Of a stretch of DNA of 64,000 bases, positions 37,635 to 49,747 are shown in pieces (positions within the stretch are counted from its first letter, which is position 1; every line of letters starts with the position of its first letter). The translations under genes and the position numbers were made by a program. This DNA is from Temnothorax longispinosus (lineage: Eukaryota; Arthropoda; Insecta; Hymenoptera; Formicidae), in the NCBI RefSeq assembly GCF_030848805.1, contig NC_092362.1:3534001-3598000 (forward strand), read 5' to 3'. Under the pieces are notes generated by a model that had not been told where the DNA came from, searched no databases, and saw only the letters and a list, made by a program, of their open reading frames with translations.

Positions 37635-37672
37635 TAATTATTGGCGAAACAAATACATATACTTTCTGCTAT
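37487..37672 (-). repeat. Right arm of the ~185-bp inverted repeat
   Basis: The reverse complement of this stretch matches 34708-34892. Its outer part (37583-37634) is also the right arm of the 252-bp foldback, so one sequence takes part in two inverted repeats. Confidence 0.8.
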
Positions 37673-40600
37673 TTCATAAAGCTGTATTATGTTTAATTTC
37701 ATACATTATACATTATAAATTTGGCAGCTGCAATATGAATAATAATACGGATGTATATTGTGATTGCATATTTTTAATTCCGCGATTTAAATCGTAAAAT
37801 TAAAAATAAATTGCTTTTTTGTTATTAAATCAATAAATCTTGATGAAGAAGTGAAATGTGAACGACATCAATAGCAAGAGAAAAATAACACAGATAGTTA
37901 TATGATTTATATATGAGCGTATGTTCTAAAATAATGTCCTAAAATCAATGTCGTTCCGCGAAATATTAATAGAAATTTCTTTTTGAATTTCATCCCGTAA
38001 CGAGTTTCGCAAAGCGAATGTAGTATAATTTTTCTGCGCTAGATTGAGAACAGGAAACGCATTTTTGGGAACTAATAAAAAAATATATTATTCACTGTCA
38101 GATAGTGAAACATTTGCGTCTCCCTTTTAATTTTATTAACGTCGAAACTTTGCGAATATCAATGAAACGGATATAGCTCTAAGTTTGAATCGACGTCCTC
38201 GGAAAACTAAAATCATAGATCCCTGACTAACTTTACGAAGAATTTTATATCGCCTCACATACATCCCCGCATATATTTCACTGAAATGACATGCACTAAA
38301 AGAGAAGAGTTTCGATAAATTATCTCAGGCATGTACATACACACAGGTTATTTGTTATCCCCACTGTTATTCGACACGCAACATAGACATTTTTTGCGTG
38401 CGTATTTGCCACCGCAAAAGAAGTCATAACATGTCAAAAATGTGCAAAAAAAAGGAGTCACCTGACATCTCTGTGTACGAAGCTACGAAGGAGAGTGTAT
38501 ATTCGAGACGCGGAAAAGCAACGTGAAAATTTCTTTCACGCGTGCAGAATGCTGTGCGAGGAGCTGAAAGATTCGCGTCACACGCCACCATTATCTGCAC
38601 GAACCGAGCCGTAGATCGTTGAAGTTCCAAGTTTTAAAATGTGGGCCAGATAAGAGCTGCCGGCAAGGTCCACATCTTCCGATTCCGAACTCACGGAGAA
38701 GTCGCGTATCCACTCCGTACATCGATCCTGTTCCCCGTCCCCGCTCTTTTCTCTCTCTCTTTTTCCTGTTTCTGCTCTTTCTCACTACCGTTTTCCACGA
38801 TCTTTCCTTTCCGTCTCCTTTTCTCGGCGCGAACGTGTCTCGTCTCCGTCGCGCCTTCTTTCCTTTCTCCTCGAGACTCGCTTTCCTTTCTTCCGTACGT
38901 AAAGGCGGACTTGAGAGTGAGTGCTCTGGCGGCAGCAGAAGTTCCTCCATTAGCGATAACAATGAAAGATGGACACTGGGCTCGGGGTCCCGATCATTCC
39001 TGACAAACATACGCGTGGGCCACGTTCGTTGTCAGTTCAGGATCCACGGAAATGGTGAATATCACCGTGGCGTCGCGTCATAAAGCGCCGCACCTCGACA
39101 GTCAACTTTTACTTTGATCGCCGCGCTATAAATATGCTGCTATACGTCTAGTGAGACGGCAAATCACAATTTATCGTTGACTTTTGCCTTGACTCGTGCT
39201 TTCGCTGTTATACATATCTCTTTCAATATTTCCTTTCCTGTCTCTTTCGTTCACGATGCTTTCAGAAGACGTATATCACTATCGCGCCTCTTTGACAGTG
39301 CAGCTTGGCATGCGCCGTTTCGTTCTTTCAGAAAAATATTGGCTATATTCTTTTTTAACTTTTTGTATGTTCACTAGTTGTACTCGATATCGTGCTTTAA
39401 CTCACGTCTTATCTCGCGTTCCTTTACTTTCATAATTGCTTTTAGAATTTGTAAGGAAATTAAAACTGCGCAAATCTCCCGGGCTGTTGTTGCCGTGAAT
39501 TTATTTTACGTTTGCAAAGAAACAGAAATGAAATGGCTTTAGTCTCGGTTATCCGGACCGGAAAGCGCATCCATTAACAGCTTTGCTAATGGACTCGTTA
39601 CCAGTAATATAACGTGAAAAAAAAATATCAACGTAATATCCGCAGCTTGCAAAATGCAAACGAAACTTTTACACATCGCTGGCTTCCGTCATGCGTAATT
39701 TCTCAAATTCCCGTACAGCACGTGTCAACATTGCGCGGACCTGCATCGAAATTTCTACCGATTAACGATCAATATACGACCGGATAAAGAAAGATTTACC
39801 AAGTTAAGTGAAAGGAGGAACCAATTTGGAAGGGATCTCCCAGTCATCCGACATCTGTGGTTCGTTTTCATTCGATTGTTGTTCGCCCCGTTCGCTCTTC
39901 CTAGTCTATTCGGCCTTTTCATCGCTCGGCCGAATTGTACGTCATGAAACGAAATTTCCGGCAAGAGAATCGGATGAGGAGTGAGAGGTAGAGATAGAAA
40001 GAGACCCGGTGGAAAGGGAGTGGAAACAGAGGAACTTCATACATGATTTCCCTCGAGTCCCTGAAGTGAAGCATTTCGGGCAATGCGCGCTCGTACGAGC
40101 ACGCGACCACTGGCTCGCGGCGTGGTATCTCGCTGACAAAGTTGCCCAATCATGCGTGCATTATGAGATTCGTCGACCAGAAGGATACCGGCGAGTGGAA
40201 AAAGTAGAACGCTGGTCAGACAAGGTGGCCGATTACACCTATCCGTCGTGAAAGAGCGTCGTCGAGTATTTTCTTGCTCGGAGATTAAATTTTTGATCGT
40301 GTAACGACCGTGATAGAATGTATAGAATTTCCGGTTGCAATCATTAAGCGTGGTAAGCGATAGTCTAATTACGTTGGCCAAAATTAATTAAACAACGATA
40401 TCTGCAATGGAAATTCTATATTAGATGTGATTTAATGCCCAGAGGTCGATTACACTGATTCAAATTAATAATCAGTCTTCTGATATATTTTTGCAATCTC
40501 GATTTGATCATGTCATTCGTCGATCCTACCAATAAACTCGAATATGAATGCATATAAATGTTGGTATTAACTTTCACGATAAAATGATAGCAAAATGGGA

Positions 40601-41499
40601 ATAATAATATTCACACAAATAAGCGGATATATTAAAAATGCAATTATACGCTTTGCTGATAATTTTGCATTTTAATAAAAATAATTTCCAAGAATTATTA
40701 TATGATTTCTGATTTGTCGGGATAAATCCTTCATCGCATTTCTTTCCTACCTCGCATTTCCGAAGTGAGTTGTTAGGAGAATATATGAATTTCAAAACCT
40801 GCTACATTAATAATTATTCATTCGGATCTTCGGCTCAATATATCTCAAATTGGCGAAATAAACTAATAATTCGCACAATTGGATGTTAATTTCCGATCAG
40901 ATAAATTCACCGCCACCGCCGTTCGTTCATCGTCGCGATTGTATGCAATAACAAAAGGCGAGCACGCCGTCCATAGGCGCCGCGCCGTCTCTCCGCTTAA
41001 TCTTTAGATTCAACGGAGTTTCCAATCGTGTCCTTAGGGATCGCGCAAACGACAATGCGTGACGAACGTATTGTCGCAGCGCGAATCTCGTTCGTACACC
41101 CCCCTGTACACTCCGATTCCATCAATCACGACCTCGCTTCACGCGTAGCTCAGGAACTCGCAGCAGTGCACGCAGAATCGGCGCGTGCGCGTGCGCGGGC
41201 GCAAGTGCAGGAAGCGCTCACGCGGATCTGCTGTATATGGATGCTGCGTTGGTAAACGGACGGGACGGAGCGATTAGATGTTCGATCTGTATCAATATTT
41301 ACTCCGCTCCGCTGCGGCGCGCCTTGCGCGAAATGGAAGCCAGACTTTCTTCATCCCCGACGTGTTTGCCCGTGCCGTGGAGCAGATACGCCGGATTCCC
41401 CGGGGAGGACGTGCCGCTAGTCCTACGGACAGGCTTACCCTCCGAGCTACAAACCGTTTCCTTTCCCGCGTTCCTTCTTTGCCCCTCCCCCTTCCCCTC

Positions 41500-41501
<2 letters not shown>
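37673..41501. other. Non-coding DNA, no gene seen
   Basis: AT-rich at 37680-38110 and 40380-40900. A pyrimidine-rich block at 38700-38900 gives Arg/Lys/Glu-rich - frames and Phe/Ser/Leu-rich + frames that I reject as composition artefacts. No element is recognised. Confidence 0.4.
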
Positions 41502-41558
<57 letters not shown>

Positions 41559-41605
41559 TTCTCTTTCTCGCTCTCTCTCTCTCGCTCTCTCGCTCTCTCG
41601 CTCGC
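41502..41605 (+). repeat. (CT)n microsatellite with CG interruptions
   Basis: About 53 pure CT bases are followed by CT repeats interrupted by CTCG and CTTT units. The interruption pattern suggests an older, decaying 3' side. Confidence 0.95.
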
Positions 41606-43162
41606 TTCGTGTTCGCTTTACCCGCTACCCTCATATAGCCAAGTCGTCTTACCCCGAGCCCGGGTGCTCGCACCGGCACGATCGATCGGCCGGCATAATA
41701 AGAAGAGTAAACGGCAGGAGATATTGTATGCAAGATCAACCGGCGAGCTGCACTTGAGCGGATGCGGCGCGGTCTTTTGCATTCCCTCGCTTTCCCATGA
41801 TCTCCCGAAATAATTTAGGAAATCGCGATGGGCGGGATACGGCTCGATAAATGTTCAGGATAGTGTTCTTTATTGATGGTTTGTGACACATCGATTGGCA
41901 GAGATAGCTCCATCTTAAAATTAAGCGATACCGCGGGACTTTACAAATGCAAGCGATTCTTGGTCAGATTGGAATAAACCACCTTTCACTGGGACTTGGT
42001 TGAGTATACGCAATCATCTTTGGCGAGTGTGCGATATAACGAGCGATGGTGAAATCCAGGACGATAGAGAAACGGCAGTAAAATAATGATACTCTGGACC
42101 GCGGTTCTAATGGGAATTTGTTGGCCCCGGTCTCGCAAGAAAGATTCCGGAAAGTATTTCACTTACGTTCCCGCGCGCTGCGCGTGAACGCGAAACAAAA
42201 TCATCTGCGATAACTTCCACTTTAACTTTGCGGAATTCAAGGTTCTGACAGTTACTTCCATTTTAACTTCGCCCACTTCATCAATCATCCTAACGCAGTT
42301 TTTCCTCCAGTCTAGCAATAACTCCCAGTTTTGTTCCATTAGCTCACTCGATCGGATTCTTATCTCAGGAATACTCTACATGTTATAACGTACATATATC
42401 GATGACGAATGATACGCGCGCACATTCCTATCTCCCTTCCTTCGGAAGCACCATTAATCAATTGGAACGGTTGACTGGAACGTGTCTCGATTACGATCGC
42501 TATTAAGTATCCTCGCTTCTGTCTCGTATTTCGTTCGAAAATCAAAAGGCACCGCCTTCTCATAATTTTAAACATCCACAAGTTTGATCGTCGCGGTTAA
42601 TTTTTGTGTCGAAAAATATTATTGCTATACCGTAATAAGCGTACTTCGCCCATCGAGATATCCACGCTCGCAGTTCCGGCAATGAAGCAAGATTGCGATC
42701 TGTACGCAATGCAGGGCGATGTCGGATAATAGACGAGCGAGAGGAGAGAATGTACGAGACGGCGCGAGAAAAGAGAGCGTGTCCTGACGGTAGAGTTGGC
42801 ACAACGAAAGGCAACGCTATGCGGAGCGTGGCGCGGAATGCGGCTCGGTCGCGACACGGATAAAGGCACGGGGACGAAGATCGAGGGATGGAGAGGATCG
42901 AGGAGCGAAGGACGAGAGAGGATGGCGCAGGGTGAACCGACGGAAAAAAATACTCCCGCCAACAAGTCTCAAACCCTAGCTCACACCCGCGTACCGCGTG
43001 CGGCACCGGCAATTTTTCAATGGCTCCGGCCGAGCTTGAATTCTCGTTAATTTTTACTTTCTCTCGCCGTCCGCCACGGGGATCCGCCATTGTCCGCACG
43101 GCTTCGCTCGGGAACCCCTACAACGATAACAGAGAAAATGCAGCGGAGCGAGCCTGAGGTAT
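41606..43162. other. Non-coding DNA, no gene seen
   Basis: CpG-rich to 42000 and again from 42600. Two 20-base near copies (TAACTTCCACTTTAACTTTG at 42211 and a variant at 42252) form a small imperfect duplication. A GTAAGTG donor-like site on the - strand lies near 42170, but no matching exon could be defended. Confidence 0.4.
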
Positions 43163-43196
43163 ATCTACCTACCAACCTACCTACCAACCAACCTAA
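43163..43196 (+). repeat. (CCTA/CCAA)n tetranucleotide repeat
   Basis: Irregular CTAC/CCAA units over about 34 bases. It resembles the insect telomere unit CCTAA only superficially, since the units are four bases and mixed. Confidence 0.75.
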
Positions 43197-46100
43197 CGGC
43201 GCGAAGCTGTCGATAGCAACACTCTCCAATAAAGCGGATCCCTCCCTACTATGCGGAACAATCGTTGCTTGAGAGCGCACCCGCACAGCCGTCGTCGCGC
43301 CGGTCGTTCCACTGTTTTGCGGTTCCCTATATGTATACGAGTCCGCCTGTTCTCGGACAGTAACGCAATTTCGGTATTTGACATAAAAAAACACCACCAC
43401 GAGCGATGACAGATAAAAAAGGATACGGAGAATCTTAAGATCTCAGCTACCGCATATCAAAAATCGCGTCGTAATACTCGAAACACAACAACCATTGCAA
43501 ATTCACTCTGGCAATGAATCACAAATAATTGCCTATGCTACAGCCGCATATCATGAATTAATATATTTGACAGCGCTTTCTGTTACGTTCAAATCAAATC
43601 GGGATGTCTTTGCGGGTGAGAATGTCGATTGAAAGGGTGCGATGTTATCGGATTCCGTGCGTGCCGTATATGCAAGAGGCATTGATCGCTGCTGCTGACC
43701 GCACAATCACGCTATCCTCTCCAACTCTTCTTCATCGTCGTCGTCGACGCGTCCTCGTGTCGTGACAGCGATCGACAGATCTCACGTCGAAGCCAGATCT
43801 GGTCGCTTGTTTCATTACGTCCGACTGTTTTCAATTATCTTCTTTTTACAGTACAACAAATCTCTTCGCGAGTTTAATTGTGTAATAAAATGATATGAGA
43901 GTAATTAAACTAATAAATCACAGAAAGCTGATAAAATTTTTTTATCGCTGCCTGAAACACAATGTTATAAATCTATTTAAATAATTCTCTGAAGCATTTC
44001 AATGATTATATGTAAGCCTATCCATATAGATAAATATTTCCCTGAAATTAATTAATTTTATCATTTAAATTCTGTATGCTTTCCTATTAAGAAAAATAGA
44101 TAGTAATAGATAATAATAAATTATTTGTATAATATTTAAATTGGATATGCAATAAATATATATCGAGCTATTAATTAATTGATCATTATTTTATGCAATA
44201 AGCGTAAGTTCGCTACACACAAATATTGAAGGAATTAAGGGAGATTTATAATGAGTACACAATAGAGAATTTACATAGATGGACATCCTCGCGACTTTTT
44301 TTTTGACTGCGCCGTCTGTTCTGCGTGACGGATAAAAGGTAGACGCGGTTGTCACGTGGCGGATCAGATCACGTTCACCAGACCACAGTTGCAGCTTGTG
44401 CACGCGCGCACGAAGAAAGCAAGAAAAAATTAAACATGCAGAATGTTAGCGTAGTTAAGCGCACCTGTGACCATGTAGAGAGAGTTACGTCATTCAGTTC
44501 CTTGAGTTCACGCGAAACTTCTGCCAAAACCAACTAGTTTATACGAAATTATGTTTACTTATGCGCATCGCTAAAACTACTCGCTAAACTTGCTACACGA
44601 GAAATTCCCGCGGTTCGATCGGTTCGCATAGGAAATTCTTTGTAATTAATACACTTCTCTCTCGAATACACCGATGAAATAGTAGTAATTTTCACATTTA
44701 ATACCCCCCCCCCCCCGGTCGCTGCTTTTGATGAAAGATTCCCGCTGTTTGCTCGCAAGTTAGCGACATGAACATGGGTTTCGCGAGAGTCGTGCACGCA
44801 ACGCGATGAATCGCATCGTCGCTCTCTCGACGTACACGACGAAAGTCGGATTCAGCGCCAATATGTTAACCAATATTCCGAGCTTTCGGCACGAGCAGGA
44901 TTTAAACCCCGGCGGCTCGCGTATGGAAATTTATGAGACTATTTCGCATGTAAGCACTAACCAGGTGTGGCTACACATAAATTCCGCATCCTCCCGCGTA
45001 TATTTCAGACCCATCGCCCTCTTCTCCTTCGTTGGCTCGGCTGGCGCGGGCCAACTTGCCAGAAGTTACCTGTGCCTAGAATCCCTTTCAACCCCCTCCC
45101 ACCCGTTTCTCCCCCTCTCATCCACAGACACGCTCCCGCCTTTCCCTCCTCCATGACTTCCACCTTTTCTCCTTCCTTATTCGCCTTACACCTGGCATGC
45201 ACGCTATAGCCCCGACCTTCTCTCTTATTCTTCGCTCTTGAGATCGTATACCTAAATCACCCCCGACTACCCGCCAGCACGAAGGCGCCCCTTCTAATTG
45301 CTCTACGCTACGTTTAAATTACTTAACCCCCACCTCTCAAATTAGTTTCGGATAGTCGAAAAGAATGACGCATTCGTCGGCGAGCTTGTAGAACGCGGAA
45401 GAATCCTGCCGGGAATGCTAATTTAAGTCAGACCCCATTTGCGCATCGAGAAATCGCTTCACCCCTTCTTACAACTGTCTTCCTTACTTGCGAAGTATCT
45501 TTCGATTTGTCAATATCTTTCTTCGCTCTTTCGAAAACATGAGAAGTTTTCCTAATATACCATTGCACTAACTCGATTTATAAACTATGGCGATAAGTAA
45601 TGGTTAATCAAAATAAGATTTATATTGTTCTTGTATATGCACGCACATTGCATGTTAATTTTGCACTTGGCATGTTTAATCGCTTTACCAGGAAACAGTA
45701 ACAGAAACAATATTGGCCTGTTTGGTAAATCCAACAATGTTCGGTCTTTCGTTGATAACTGAATATCGTACACACCGCATACTTAATTCATAGCGTATCT
45801 TTATTTCAGTGCGGGAGAGAAAGCAAAATTCAAAACGCGCGAATAAAAGGGCATTGAAAATGTTAATCAAATTGCCATCTTCTGATATACCGTAAGGGGT
45901 GCTTTCAGACGTTCTCTCATTTTGAACAAAGCTAGCTGATGTAGCCTCCGGCTGCAACGAATCACGTTCGCAATTAAAGGCGAAACCACGGCGGAAACTC
46001 ATGAAGACCGGGGGACGGAAACGTATCTCATGTACGTTCGCCCTCGATGCAACGACACGAGATATACTCACGAAGCGTCCTTTTAAATACGTGACCTGTA

Positions 46101-46435
46101 AATAATTATATGAAGGAACACACAAAGCGCGCAACTGAAAGAGTCGGCCGCGAGTCGATCGCGTCTTGAACATGTGTGCCAAGCATCTGCACACATACAC
46201 AAAATTCTTCACGTTTTCTTTCTCTTGTTCGCTATTTACTTCCTCTCTATCGAAGACCGCTTTTCTTTTTATCTTGTATTTTCCGTGATTAAAATTTCTT
46301 TGAGAAAATGTTAGTCGAACGGTGTCTCTGAAGTTACGTGGCGAAAATAACACAAAGAGATATCAAGGATGCAAGTATTCCAGTTTGCCCGCAAACGTAA
46401 AATAAATACGTAAGTTTTGAAGATAGTACGGTGTG
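43197..46435. other. Non-coding DNA, one long anonymous frame
   Basis: AT-rich at 43840-44190. A 12-base C run is near 44704. Pyrimidine-rich DNA lies at 45080-45300. The longest frame of the window (222 codons, - strand 45685-46353) is here and is described under findings. I recognise no domain in it. Confidence 0.35.
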
Positions 46436-46517
46436 GATCGAGATAAACTGATATTTGGACAGCATCAGAATAGTCATGACTATTCTGATGCTGTCCAAAT
46501 ATCAGTTTATTTCGATC
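46436..46517. other. 82-bp almost perfect spacerless palindrome
   Basis: The 41 bases 46436-46476 are the reverse complement of 46477-46517 with a single mismatch (GATCGAG against GATCGAA at the outer end). The centre is TAGTCA|TGACTA with no loop at all. Similarity ends abruptly at both edges (G at 46435 faces A at 46518). In single strands it would form a 41-bp hairpin, and in duplex DNA a cruciform. No coding or known regulatory element is recognised in the arm. Confidence 0.9.
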
Positions 46518-48305
46518 ATATAATTGCGGAGCGTCGATTCGATAAACTCCCATTGCATGCACTGATAACGTCCGTGGCCGGAAAGGAAGGGTGAGATTTG
46601 TTCAGGAGAAAATAATAAAAAGATTTTTGTAATGTGGAACAGCGTTACAGAAGCTCTATTGCTATTATTTTTAACTACTTCGCTACAATCGCATTCGCGC
46701 GCAGTTTCCCCCTTTTTCGCAGTTGGCTTACACTTCTGCAAGAATGATCCCCCGATCGGTTCTGTGCTCCGATTGCGGTTTTAATTTTCATAAAATTCGA
46801 TATCCGCTCGTTTTGTGCACGTATCATTTCTATGGATGCCATACGCGGGCTACTGTGAAACGAAGGGCTCTCGGCGCACACGTGAAGCTGGAGAACCGCA
46901 ATCTGATTGTAAAGCTATTGTACCATTTCGGAAATCAAATCCGTTTCTCGCGGTCACCATCGATGACGACCAATCATTCTGATTGACCAGAATCGATCAG
47001 ACGCCCTCGATGGCAGCGTTCCGATTTGGGGATCTACACCTGTGTATCCGCAAGCAATTATCTTCGAACATCGCGAGCAATTATCTCATTCTATCAACGA
47101 CACGATTTTTTAACTTTTTATTCCCTGTATCAATATTGCTGGTGTTATAACAAGCGAATAAACGTTTCCCCAGTGTTTTCGGGAATAAGCCTTATATGCA
47201 CAAACGTCGAGATGCGGGAAAACTTCAGGGACGGGTTTTTTGAAAATGCAATGTCAAAAATAACGCAATTCTACCTCGTATACATTTTCGCGATATTTTC
47301 GCTTTCAAAATATGCTGGCAGCATGCGTTTGCCGAGATGCTAAAACGGAACGCACGTGGAAGAGGCGAAACGCTGAGGAATATCCACGCGCTTAGTTTTG
47401 ACAGAGAATTCGTGATCTCGCGAAACGTTTTCATAGATCTGAAAATTGAAGTTTCCGCAAGCTCTCTTTTTCTCTCGGATCGTAATCGCGCCTCCTCGAA
47501 ACGCGCGCGCTTTGCTTTCAACTCTCGTCTTCCGTCTTCGTTTCCCTGCGCACCGTCGCGGTGCACCTACGGCGGAAAAACCAATTCCGGATAAAGATAT
47601 CCCGACGAAGAGACAAGGCGTCTTTCAAGCCCGTCAAGACGCAAGGTCGTCTCGTCGTGTCGTCTGTCGTGACGACAACGTGGCGCGAAGTAACGAGGCG
47701 CTACGCGACGCGCTCTTTCCGCGACATTTCGCGGCGAGCCATACATATATGTATATACCGAATATAGTATATATATTCGGCAGGAATTTATTTTATTTAC
47801 CGGAACGGTACCCTGCAAGCCGTCCGGGACGCCCTCCTCAGCATACCGTCTGTTTCGGCGAGACGCGCGAGCTGGAAATAAAGATTGGGGGAAGGCTAAC
47901 GCGCGACGAGCAGAGACGAAATCACCCCCTCTCTTGGGACCGGAGGCGTCTCATTAGGCGCGATTCAGTGTACCACACTCCGGCAGATCCCTGCCTTCCA
48001 GATTGTTCCATTTTCCTTCATACATATTTAAATTATTGAAATTGTGCGACATTACCATATTCCATTGATTTATCGATGCCTCTCCGCGGTTTTCTCGTCC
48101 CCCCGCCCCATTCCTCTCGCTCCCTCCGCCTCTTGTCCCGCTTCTGCCTTCTCTGCATCCCCCTCGCTCCTTACCCTTTATTCGCAACTGCTTTCTAACG
48201 CTAGGTAGTTCTATTTTTACCAACCAAAGCGCGATAAAAATAAGAAAGAAAAAGCCTTGAAGTCCATCCACGATGGACCTTCTTTTGCCTTCGTTTTATC
48301 AATAG
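46518..48305. other. Non-coding DNA, no gene seen
   Basis: The 197-codon + frame (47446-48039) and its - strand partners overlap in CpG-rich DNA, and I recognise nothing in them. A 9-bp stem with a 5-nt loop lies at 47758-47780 (CCGAATATA/TATATTCGG), and a GTCCATC/GATGGAC inverted repeat at 48261-48277. Confidence 0.4.
47758..47780 (+). other. 9-bp stem, 5-nt loop hairpin
   Basis: CCGAATATA pairs perfectly with TATATTCGG around GTATA. It is directly preceded by another AT palindrome region (ACATATATGT). Confidence 0.4.
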
Positions 48306-48579
48306 ATATTAATAGTTTTTTTTTCGTGGGAGGGGAAAACCGGCTCAACCCGTACCCCAGGCCCGATACCTGGAGTTATGTGGGAGTTGCACCCACTAAA
48401 CCCCCCCCCCTTCGGATGTCACCACGGGATTACATTGGATGCCCGGGAACCGCGTGAGCATGACGACCGAGCATTCAAACTCTAATGCTTTCGCGCCCGC
48501 CTCCGTAATTCTTCCGTTCTTTATCCCAATACTAAAGATTTTGCTCGGACTCGCAATTTTGTTTGAAATATTAATAGTT
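48306..48579 (-). mobile_element. 5'-truncated non-LTR retrotransposon with target-site duplications
   Basis: The 12-mer ATATTAATAGTT occurs exactly at 48306-48317 and 48568-48579, bracketing a 250-base insert. Read on the - strand, the insert ends in a 9-base A run at the inner left edge. Just before that lie short hairpins GTGGG/CCCAC (48380-48396) and CCAGG/CCTGG (48357-48373). The context TTTAGTGGGT...CCCACATAAC resembles 3' ends I associate with arthropod R1-clade elements, from memory and without a search. An A tail, hairpinned 3' end, 5' truncation and target-site duplication are hallmarks of target-primed reverse transcription. A 10-base C run at 48401-48410 lies inside. No intact reverse transcriptase is present. 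The insert is CpG-rich inside AT-rich DNA. Confidence 0.65.
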
Positions 48580-48860
48580 AGACAATGATAGATTAGGATT
48601 AAATTGACGTGTTACAAGAATGAAAACAATTAATAATGATTAACATATTTTTTTTTATTAAATAGTTGGAATATTTTTTATGATATAAAATATTTCCTTC
48701 TTTTGCTTAAGCGCTTGTGACACATATTTAAAAAATCTGAGTGTCGCTTTCTCCAATTTACACAATATTTAACTCTGGAAAGGTGTAGAAAGATTAAATG
48801 TAAACGTACAATTTTTTTCAAAAATTATTTAGGAAGAAGAAAAGGGAGAAATAAAGAAAC

Positions 48861-48882
48861 AATTAATTAATTAATTAATTAA
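48861..48882 (+). repeat. (TTAA)n repeat
   Basis: Five uninterrupted AATT/TTAA units. TTAA is a piggyBac target, but no such element is seen next to it. Confidence 0.85.
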
Positions 48883-49562
48883 AACTAACTAACCTAATTA
48901 ACAATTTTTTTCATATAAATAAAATACATATTTTACAATAAATATTTCCTTCGTATTTTTGTATAAACATCATGAAGAGAAATATAGATAAAAACGTTAT
49001 ATTTTAAAACTATGTTAATATAATGTATTTTTACTTTTTTTCCTCTTTTCTTATTTTTTACTTTATTTATTTAACTCCAAAGTTCATCGCGCTTTCTGAA
49101 AATTTGTGTATAATGTAATGTACTCGACAAACAATATAAGGGATAATAAAATCTTTATCAGATTTGTTATTTTTGAAATATCCAAGCACACTTTAACTAA
49201 GACACATTTTTTTATGTTCATTTTTTGTTCATTTACTATGAGTTAAAACGTTCTATAAATTTCAAACAAACTTGTGCAATTTGTAATTAATTGCATAATA
49301 AAATATCAGAATATTTTTAAAAATGATCAAACTGATCAATGTGTGTGTATTGATAATACTCTATTTTATGAGCTTCGTATTATATACATGCATCTTTGTT
49401 CGTGAGATATATCGATAAATGATTATATATATATTCCAATGTTAAATTTTTACATTGATCTTTCCTAGTCCGTCAAGATAATAGATTTATGATAGGCTCC
49501 TACTCTTTACGATATTTGCCTATATTGTAAACTAATTATGCTATTAACTTTATGCATGCCTG

Positions 49563-49622
49563 AATCTATGCACTAATTTATTCTAATATTAAAATCTATA
49601 CACTAATTTATTCTAATATTAT
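49563..49622 (+). repeat. 30-bp tandem duplication
   Basis: A 30-base unit starting AATCTATGCACTAATTTATT is repeated head to tail, with G/A difference at the eighth base and another at the end. Low divergence points to recent duplication. Confidence 0.85.
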
Positions 49623-49666
49623 TTTCATAGATCCATTATCTGAAATTAAAATAAAAGATAATGTTG

Positions 49667-49747
49667 TCATGATTGCTTCGCCAATGCCCGATGTTTCCCA
49701 AGGCTTCCTCCTCTTCTTCCTTTTATGATAGCACAACGACCTCGTTT
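49667..49747 (-). CDS. Candidate short terminal exon in AT-rich DNA
   Basis: On the - strand a good acceptor (...TTTGTTTTTGTTGCAG) precedes 26 open codons and TGA. In phase 0 it reads KRGRCAIIKGRRGGSLGKHR then ALAKQS, a very basic tail. In phase 2 the frame stays open further, starting with YHKRKKRRKPW. The GC-rich island coincides almost exactly with the open stretch, while the surrounding 2 kb is AT-rich, which is the composition pattern expected of an exon. It is short, no partner exon was found and no family is recognised, so it may equally be a conserved non-coding or inserted fragment. Confidence 0.2.
   Translation of the reverse strand, partial: KRGRCAIIKGRRGGSLGKHRALAKQS

Larger units (their letters stand above)
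34708..37672. mobile_element. Putative inverted-repeat-bounded element (~2.97 kb)
   Basis: Two ~185-bp inverted repeats, beginning CAGAAAGTATATG and ending with its complement, enclose 2.6 kb. That arrangement fits either a degenerate DNA transposon with long terminal inverted repeats or two independent insertions of a small family in opposite orientation. Inside I see a (TA)n array, AT-rich DNA, a CpG-richer block (35400-36270) and another mixed block (36460-37150), but no recognisable transposase. I could not identify a target-site duplication. The presence of a third copy of the repeat within the right end favours a family of small non-autonomous elements. Confidence 0.4.

Noticed and set aside
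38591..39083. Arg/Lys/Glu-rich 139-codon - frame that looks nuclear-protein-like
   Set aside because: The strand is purine-biased, which creates such residues, and the opposite strand is open in two frames as well.
41140..41155. TAGCTCAG-like tRNA A box, and a similar one near 57716
   Set aside because: No B box GGTTCGANNCC at the right distance and no cloverleaf fold.
41237..41757. Frames of 133-159 codons on + and - strands
   Set aside because: They exist because (CT)n/(GA)n has no stop codons in any frame; the flanks are not protein-like.
42160..42300. Exon ending at a GTAAGTG donor on the - strand
   Set aside because: The region contains an imperfect internal repeat, frames are short, and no acceptor or start supports it.
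43163..43196. Telomere-like repeat
   Set aside because: Units are mixed CCTA and CCAA, not the five-base insect repeat, and the array is short and internal.
44613..44625. GGTTCGATCGGTTCG resembling a tRNA B box
   Set aside because: No A box or acceptor stem around it on either strand.
46723..46986. Zinc-finger-like Cys/His pattern in a + frame
   Set aside because: Cys-His spacing does not fit C2H2 or other finger classes that I know, and nothing else supports the frame.
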